Of a stretch of 64,000 nucleotides of DNA, positions 60,308 through 64,000 are shown piece by piece. Numbering within the stretch: the first letter of the stretch is position 1; every line of letters begins with the position of its first letter. The DNA is from Saprospiraceae bacterium UBA6168. Its GTDB lineage: Bacteria; Bacteroidota; Bacteroidia; Chitinophagales; Saprospiraceae. The notes beneath the pieces were generated by a model. That model made no database searches. It was not told the DNA's origin and saw nothing but the letters and a program-made list of their open reading frames with translations. The stretch lies in the NCBI GenBank assembly GCA_002435785.1, contig DIUC01000051.1, forward strand, positions 38,797 to 102,796, given 5' to 3'. A program made the translations under genes and the position numbers.

Positions 60308-60778
60308 TTATAAAGGCTTTGCAACCCCTTTGTCTGCCATTACGATTTGCGCAAGTTGTGCCATGTCGAGTTCCTCGTTGAGTTGTTTTTCGTACTCAGC
60401 GGTGGACCAGATTTCCACTTTGTCGTTGACGGCGGCCAGCATCACCTCGCCATCGCCTTCCATGATGCCTGCCCATTCGAGCAGTTGGTTGGGAAAGTTG
60501 AGGCGGTCGGCGCTGTCACGCTTGAGCGGGGTAGCACCCCGGTAAAATGCACGCTTGAAAAGGCGGGCATTGGTGTCAAATTCGTTGATTTGGTTAACTT
60601 GCGCAGATTTTTCATCCCAAACTTTTTTGGGATAAAGGACAAGGCATTTTTCCATCCCCCGGTTGACCACAAAATTGTCCCGCTCGTCGGATGCCAGTTG
60701 CTCAAGCAAGCCGCTTGGCAGGCGAAGGCGACCTTTCGGGTCAATTTTGCAAGCATATTCTCCAAGAAGTTGGTTCAT
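60308..60778 (-). CDS. mraZ: Transcriptional regulator MraZ
   Basis: 156 residues from the ATG at 60778. The alternative start at 60814 would lie inside the MraZ box and is rejected. Two SpoVT/AbrB-like halves are visible: GEYACKIDPKGRLRLPSGL (about 5-23) and DSADRLNFPNQLLEWAGI (about 85-102) followed by VMLAAVNDKVEIWS. MraZ forms ring-shaped oligomers that bind repeats in its own promoter and control the dcw cluster. It is the first gene of the cluster. Confidence 0.95.
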   Translation of the reverse strand: MNQLLGEYACKIDPKGRLRLPSGLLEQLASDERDNFVVNRGMEKCLVLYPKKVWDEKSAQVNQINEFDTNARLFKRAFYRGATPLKRDSADRLNFPNQLLEWAGIMEGDGEVMLAAVNDKVEIWSTAEYEKQLNEELDMAQLAQIVMADKGVAKPL

Positions 60779-60801
60779 TACCTTAAATTCAATTTCTTGG
60801 C

Positions 60802-60844
60802 CAAAAGTATTCACTTTCCTCCATTAATTTCCACTTTCTCCCAC
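60802..60844 (-). promoter_or_regulatory. mraZ promoter with a four-repeat MraZ box
   Basis: Read on the minus strand, GTGGG (60844-60840), GTGGA (60834-60830), ATGGA (60824-60820) and GTGAA (60814-60810) recur at exactly 10-bp steps, the pattern of known MraZ boxes. Directly after the fourth comes TACTTTTG (60809-60802), a perfect Bacteroidota -7 element, about 24 bp before the mraZ ATG. The repeats therefore cover the -33 region, which fits autorepression. Confidence 0.82.
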
Positions 60845-61182
60845 CTGATGTGAGAAAAAAGTTTTCCACATTGTTGTTTTTCAGGAAAATTTTGCAAAAG
60901 TCAATGATTTGATGCAAGCAATTGCATCAAATTGATTAAACATCTTGAATAAAGTCAATTGAAATATTGCCCCACCCGTGGTTTATTGGTGAGCGGGTTG
61001 CCTTTGATTTCCACTTTTTTACACCAGTGGCAAAAAAATGGGGCAAAAGGATGAGGAGGCTTTACACTTGGGAGCCATTTTTACAGCAGGAGGAAAGTTA
61101 AGCAAGGAGGTAGCAAGTAACGCGGAAAGCTATGCTTTGGAAAGTTTGTTGGATTTCAATGGATTGAAGAGGCGGGAAAATA
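60845..61182. other. Upstream region of the dcw cluster
   Basis: 338 bp of AT-rich sequence between the glycosyltransferase stop and the MraZ box. It contains the palindrome at 60908-60931 and an isolated GTGGA at 60869-60865. A 66-codon plus-strand frame (61038-61238) runs into the glycosyltransferase gene on the other strand and shows no recognisable protein. Confidence 0.5.
60908..60931. promoter_or_regulatory. Operator-like palindrome upstream of mraZ
   Basis: TTTGATGCAA-GCAA-TTGCATCAAA is a perfect ten-base inverted repeat with a four-base centre, about 65 bp upstream of the MraZ box. It has no T-run. It could bind a dimeric regulator; which one cannot be told. Confidence 0.5.
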
Positions 61183-61902
61183 TCATTGGGCGAGGCTTTT
61201 CCATTTCATTTGAAGCACGCCTAAAATTGCTTCCTTGACGATACCTTTCGTCATCTTCGAGGTGCCCTCAATGCGGTCGGTGAAGGTGATTGGGATTTCC
61301 CGAATTTTGAACCCGAGCTTCCATGCGGTGAACTTCATTTCAATTTGGAAGGCGTAACCAATGAAGTTGATTTTAGACAAATCCATGGTTTCCAGCACTT
61401 TACGGCGATACCCAACGAAGCCGGCAGTGGGGTCTTTGACCCACATCAAGGTGATGAGGCGGACGTAAAGCGATGCGCCATAGGAAAGCACCTTTCGGTC
61501 GGCGGGCCAATTGACGGTGTTGCCACCATTGACGTAGCGAGAGCCGACAACGACATCGGCCCCTCCGGTTTCCAAGGTTTCGAGCATTCGGGGCAGGTCG
61601 GCGGGGTCGTGCGAGAAGTCGCAGTCCATTTCGAAAATATAGTCGTAGCCCTTTTCAATGCCATATTTAAAGCCCTCGATATAGGCGGTGCCGAGGCCCA
61701 GCTTGCCACTTCGCTGGAGCAGGAAAATCCGGTTGGGGTACTCGGCGCATTTTTCACGGACAACGGCGGAGGTGCCGTCGGGGGAGCCATCATCCACTAC
61801 CAGCACGTCAAATGGAACAGGCAGGGCTTGCACGGTGTCGAGCATTTTGCCAACGTTTTCGAGTTCGTTGTAAGTGGGTATGATGACAAGGTTCTTCGAC
61901 AA
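61183..61902 (-). CDS. Polyprenol-phosphate mannosyltransferase-like GT2 (DPM1 type)
   Basis: 239 residues, GT-A fold. IIPTYNELENVGKML (about 6-20), VVDDGSPDGTSAVV (about 35-48), EMDCDFSHDPADLPRML with the metal-binding DxD (about 90-106), DVVVGSRYVNGG, VKDPTAGFVGYRR, and GYAFQIEMKFTAWKLGFKI near the end. It probably transfers mannose or another sugar to polyprenyl phosphate at the inner membrane for lipid, glycan or glycoprotein assembly. No membrane helices. It lies upstream of mraZ on the same strand, preceded by a hairpin. Confidence 0.9.
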   Translation of the reverse strand: MSKNLVIIPTYNELENVGKMLDTVQALPVPFDVLVVDDGSPDGTSAVVREKCAEYPNRIFLLQRSGKLGLGTAYIEGFKYGIEKGYDYIFEMDCDFSHDPADLPRMLETLETGGADVVVGSRYVNGGNTVNWPADRKVLSYGASLYVRLITLMWVKDPTAGFVGYRRKVLETMDLSKINFIGYAFQIEMKFTAWKLGFKIREIPITFTDRIEGTSKMTKGIVKEAILGVLQMKWKSLAQ

Positions 61903-61921
61903 TATTCGTCACTTTTTTCAA

Positions 61922-61967
61922 AACAACAGAGGTGGCGCTCTACCGGATGCGTCACCTCTGTTGTTTA
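61922..61967 (-). terminator. Hairpin between the GWxTD gene and the glycosyltransferase gene
   Basis: AAACAACAGAGGTG (61922-61935) pairs perfectly with CACCTCTGTTGTTT (61954-61967); the loop has a short GCG/CGT extension. On the minus strand it lies 92 bp after the GWxTD stop and ends in TTGTTTT, which suits a terminator of moderate strength. Confidence 0.75.
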
Positions 61968-62059
61968 GTGGGGGCGAAATTAGAAAATTCTGGGATTAGT
62001 GGCTACCTCCCCTCCGGCAAGAATCGAGTTCTGTTGTTTTATCAGCATAAATGCGGCCC

Positions 62060-63535
62060 TCAAAAGCTCTCAAACAACTGGCGGGCATGACGACCGGTGT
62101 TGGATTGCATTCGAGTTGCATCAATAAAATCGTTGCCTTGGATTTCATTCGGGGCATTGCGGTAAAGGTCTATTTCCCAACGGGGGTTATTGGTCTCGCC
62201 ACGAGCGGTGGAGTGCAGCAGCACATGGCCGTTGGTGGTGAGCGATGGGTTGTAGAACAGGAACTTGACGTTGTTTTGCCGGGTCTTTGGAAACTGGTTG
62301 TAAAACCAAATCTCGTAAGGCGGAGCGCTCGGCTCGTTTTCCTCAAAGACCGTGTTGTTGGGTGCGCCATATTTCAGGAAAATATACCCCCTATCCGTCT
62401 CGAAGCCATACCCAAAACCATTCGAGAAACTCTGGTCCACTTGCCGGGCCACTTTCATGTACTCTTTATAGGCAGCTTCTGGGTTGTTGTGGTTTGTCTT
62501 TATCCAATAGCTGAACAGGTACAAGCGCATGGCGTTAAGGTTGCGCTGGGAAGTAATCATCTTGACGTGCTCGCCATCCGATTTGTCCACTTGCATCATA
62601 ATGGCCTTCAAGGAATAAACCAGTTCTTCCACGGACATTTTTCCGACAAATTCATTTTCCAATGCAAACTTCCCGGTCGTTATTTGCTCTTGGGAAACCT
62701 TGAAGTAGGGGTTGCTGCGCTGGAATGGCATTGATTTTTTGGCCAAGAGCCGCCGGTCCTTGTCCAATACTTCCACGACGAGATTGTAGTTGCCAGTTGG
62801 TAGCTCCTTTATGTCCAACTGCTGGACGGCGGCAGCCAATGGCTCGGACTTTTTGCGCTTGTAGGAAACGGAAATCTTTTCTTCCCGGTCCTTCGTGTCG
62901 GCATTGTCAATGAACATGGACAGCAAGTAATCTTCGCCAATGGCCTTGTCTGTGTTGTAAACCTCGAAGTAGAACAACATCAGTTCATCGTTTTTTTCAT
63001 AAAAGTTGATGGGCATCGGCTCAAAAATGAAATTGCCTTTGACCATCGGGTTGTTGTCAGATGCCCCTTCCGGCGCATTTTTTACAGCGGCAAGCAGTTC
63101 GATATCTGAAATGGAGAGTTGGTCCAGGCTGTAGTCCATCGTAAAGGAAGACTCGTACTTTTTCGCATTGCCTGTTTTCACCAAATCCTCCACGGAAACT
63201 TCGAGCTGGTAGTCACCGTTGGGCAGGGAGTAGCGCTTGACATCCACAAAATCAACTGGGGTTTTGGATAATGGCCCATTTAGGCGGTATTTGTCGAACT
63301 TGAACACGTCGGCCCCCTTTTTGAACAAGATGACCACCTCCACCCTTGCTTGCTTTGTACTGTCGCCAACTGTGGCAAAGCCAGCAGAGCGGCCCAGTAC
63401 ATTCAGGTATATCTCCACATAGCCATCTCCTTGGCTTTGAAAGGTGGCGTAGGAGATGCCAGCATCAATGGCATCCTGTGCTTTCACCAAGCAGGGAAGT
63501 GCCACGCACAAGAGAAAAATTAGATTGTTTTTCAT
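62060..63535 (-). CDS. GWxTD domain-containing secreted protein
   Basis: 491 residues with a signal peptide (1-19, FLLCVALPCLVKAQ). A beta-rich middle (about 30-290) is followed by the GWxTD domain (about 330-460): QSFSNGFGYGFETDRGYIFL contains the namesake TDRG motif, then YGAPNNTVFEEN, YEIWFYNQFP and NGHVLLHSTARGE. The domain is common in Bacteroidota and a few other phyla; its function is unknown. It is transcribed alone or with the glycosyltransferase, from which a hairpin separates it. Confidence 0.9.
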   Translation of the reverse strand: MKNNLIFLLCVALPCLVKAQDAIDAGISYATFQSQGDGYVEIYLNVLGRSAGFATVGDSTKQARVEVVILFKKGADVFKFDKYRLNGPLSKTPVDFVDVKRYSLPNGDYQLEVSVEDLVKTGNAKKYESSFTMDYSLDQLSISDIELLAAVKNAPEGASDNNPMVKGNFIFEPMPINFYEKNDELMLFYFEVYNTDKAIGEDYLLSMFIDNADTKDREEKISVSYKRKKSEPLAAAVQQLDIKELPTGNYNLVVEVLDKDRRLLAKKSMPFQRSNPYFKVSQEQITTGKFALENEFVGKMSVEELVYSLKAIMMQVDKSDGEHVKMITSQRNLNAMRLYLFSYWIKTNHNNPEAAYKEYMKVARQVDQSFSNGFGYGFETDRGYIFLKYGAPNNTVFEENEPSAPPYEIWFYNQFPKTRQNNVKFLFYNPSLTTNGHVLLHSTARGETNNPRWEIDLYRNAPNEIQGNDFIDATRMQSNTGRHARQLFESF

Positions 63536-63830
63536 GCTTTAGTAATTTTGATTGTAGGCTTGAGGACGCTCTCATGGTACTTGCGAACAAACAGGATTTC
63601 GTAAAACGACGTAAGTTACAGAGATTTGCCGGACTGAAAAAATCGGTAGTTTCACCAGAACGGGTTAAAACCAGAATTGCAACATGGACTTCAAAGATTT
63701 TTTGGAATTACACATCAACATTGGGTCGTACAAGCTGACCCAGCTCTACGAACTAAAAATTTAACACATTCAAAAAATCATTGAAAGCGTTCATTGAAAC
63801 AAGGAATAACTTTGCGGGAAAGCGACACCC
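63536..63830. other. Spacer before the transposase gene
   Basis: 295 bp. A short plus-strand frame (63684-63764, 26 residues, MDFKDFLELHINIGSYKLTQ) ends just before the transposase gene; I cannot tell whether it is a remnant of an older gene or chance. The left inverted repeat of the insertion sequence should lie here, but with only one end in the window I cannot define it. Confidence 0.4.
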
Positions 63831-64000
63831 ATGTTTGATTATTTAGTAAGCAAGGTACATGAAACTGTCGGCCAAATGGCCGACCACCGCAAGACAGACA
63901 GGGGGCATGACCTTTCAGGCGTGGTAATGAGCGCCTTTGCCATGTTCAGCCTGAAAGACCCCTCGTTGTTGGCCTTCAAGAACAACTTTGAGGTACGGCA
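63831..64000 (+). mobile_element. 5' end of an IS transposase gene (runs off the window)
   Basis: 56 codons are visible from the ATG at 63831. The sequence DRGHDLSGVVMSAFAMFSLK, then DPSLLAFKNNFEVR, matches the N-terminus of a transposase family that I recall as beginning with an alpha-helical D..MS..AMFSLK.PSLLAF motif (ISNCY/IS1182-like group, exact family uncertain). The remainder lies beyond the window, so whether the gene is intact cannot be seen. Confidence 0.72.

Noticed and set aside
60778..60814. Upstream start codon for MraZ at 60814
   Set aside because: It would place the coding start within the fourth MraZ-box repeat and upstream of the -7 element; the family begins close to the GEYACKID motif.
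61038..61238. 66-codon plus-strand frame upstream of mraZ
   Set aside because: It overlaps the end of the glycosyltransferase gene on the other strand, has no recognisable motif and no clear promoter; most likely chance.

Overview
The window looks like chromosomal DNA of a Bacteroidota bacterium of the Saprospiria type. The evidence is several giant secreted proteins with SprB-type repeats, type IX secretion (T9SS) sorting domains of both type B and type A, a GWxTD-domain protein, a DUF4293 protein, an ExbB-4TM-ExbD-ExbD operon, and a division and cell-wall (dcw) cluster in the order usual for this phylum. GC content is about half in most of the window, with conspicuously AT-rich accessory genes. 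The species assignment is inference.

Layout. Positions 1-12318 hold two giant surface-protein genes on the minus strand; the first runs off the left edge. Next come tatD, a tRNA-Ser(GGA), and an energy-transduction operon (exbB, a four-helix membrane protein, two exbD) closed by a strong hairpin. Positions 16525-26093 carry a DUF4293 protein, a small secreted protein, an AddA-like helicase, a SPOR-domain protein, a rhodanese, a T9SS type A protein and a PASTA protein. At 26229 lies an AlbA_2/RecG-like remnant with its middle deleted. A sugar-isomerase-like protein, a DUF1501 protein and an acidic unknown follow. A single 10.5-kb gene (30216-40754) encodes a 3512-residue multidomain secreted protein with many thrombospondin type 3 calcium repeats.

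The right third is the dcw cluster on the minus strand. In transcription order it reads mraZ, rsmH, ftsL-like, ftsI-type PBP, murE, mraY, murD, ftsW, murG, murC, ftsQ, ftsA, ftsZ. It is complete but interrupted at three places by accessory genes: a two-gene cassette of a two-helix membrane protein and an effector-associated-domain (EAD11-like) protein between PBP and murE; a MntA/HepT nucleotidyltransferase and RNase pair between mraY and murD; and a Bro-N/DinD-like gene between murD and ftsW. Most longer spacers of the cluster contain imperfect palindromes, and palindromic elements are also inserted in frame inside murC and murD. Upstream of mraZ is a clear MraZ box of four repeats at exact 10-bp spacing, next to a Bacteroidota-type -7 element. 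A DPM1-type glycosyltransferase, a GWxTD protein and the start of a transposase end the window.

The most unusual items are the EAD11-like plus membrane-protein cassette, the directly adjoining array of about 13 ten-base units at a regular 20-21 bp period whose spacers are themselves small hairpins with compensatory changes (56448-56704), and the in-frame palindromes in the essential murC and murD genes.
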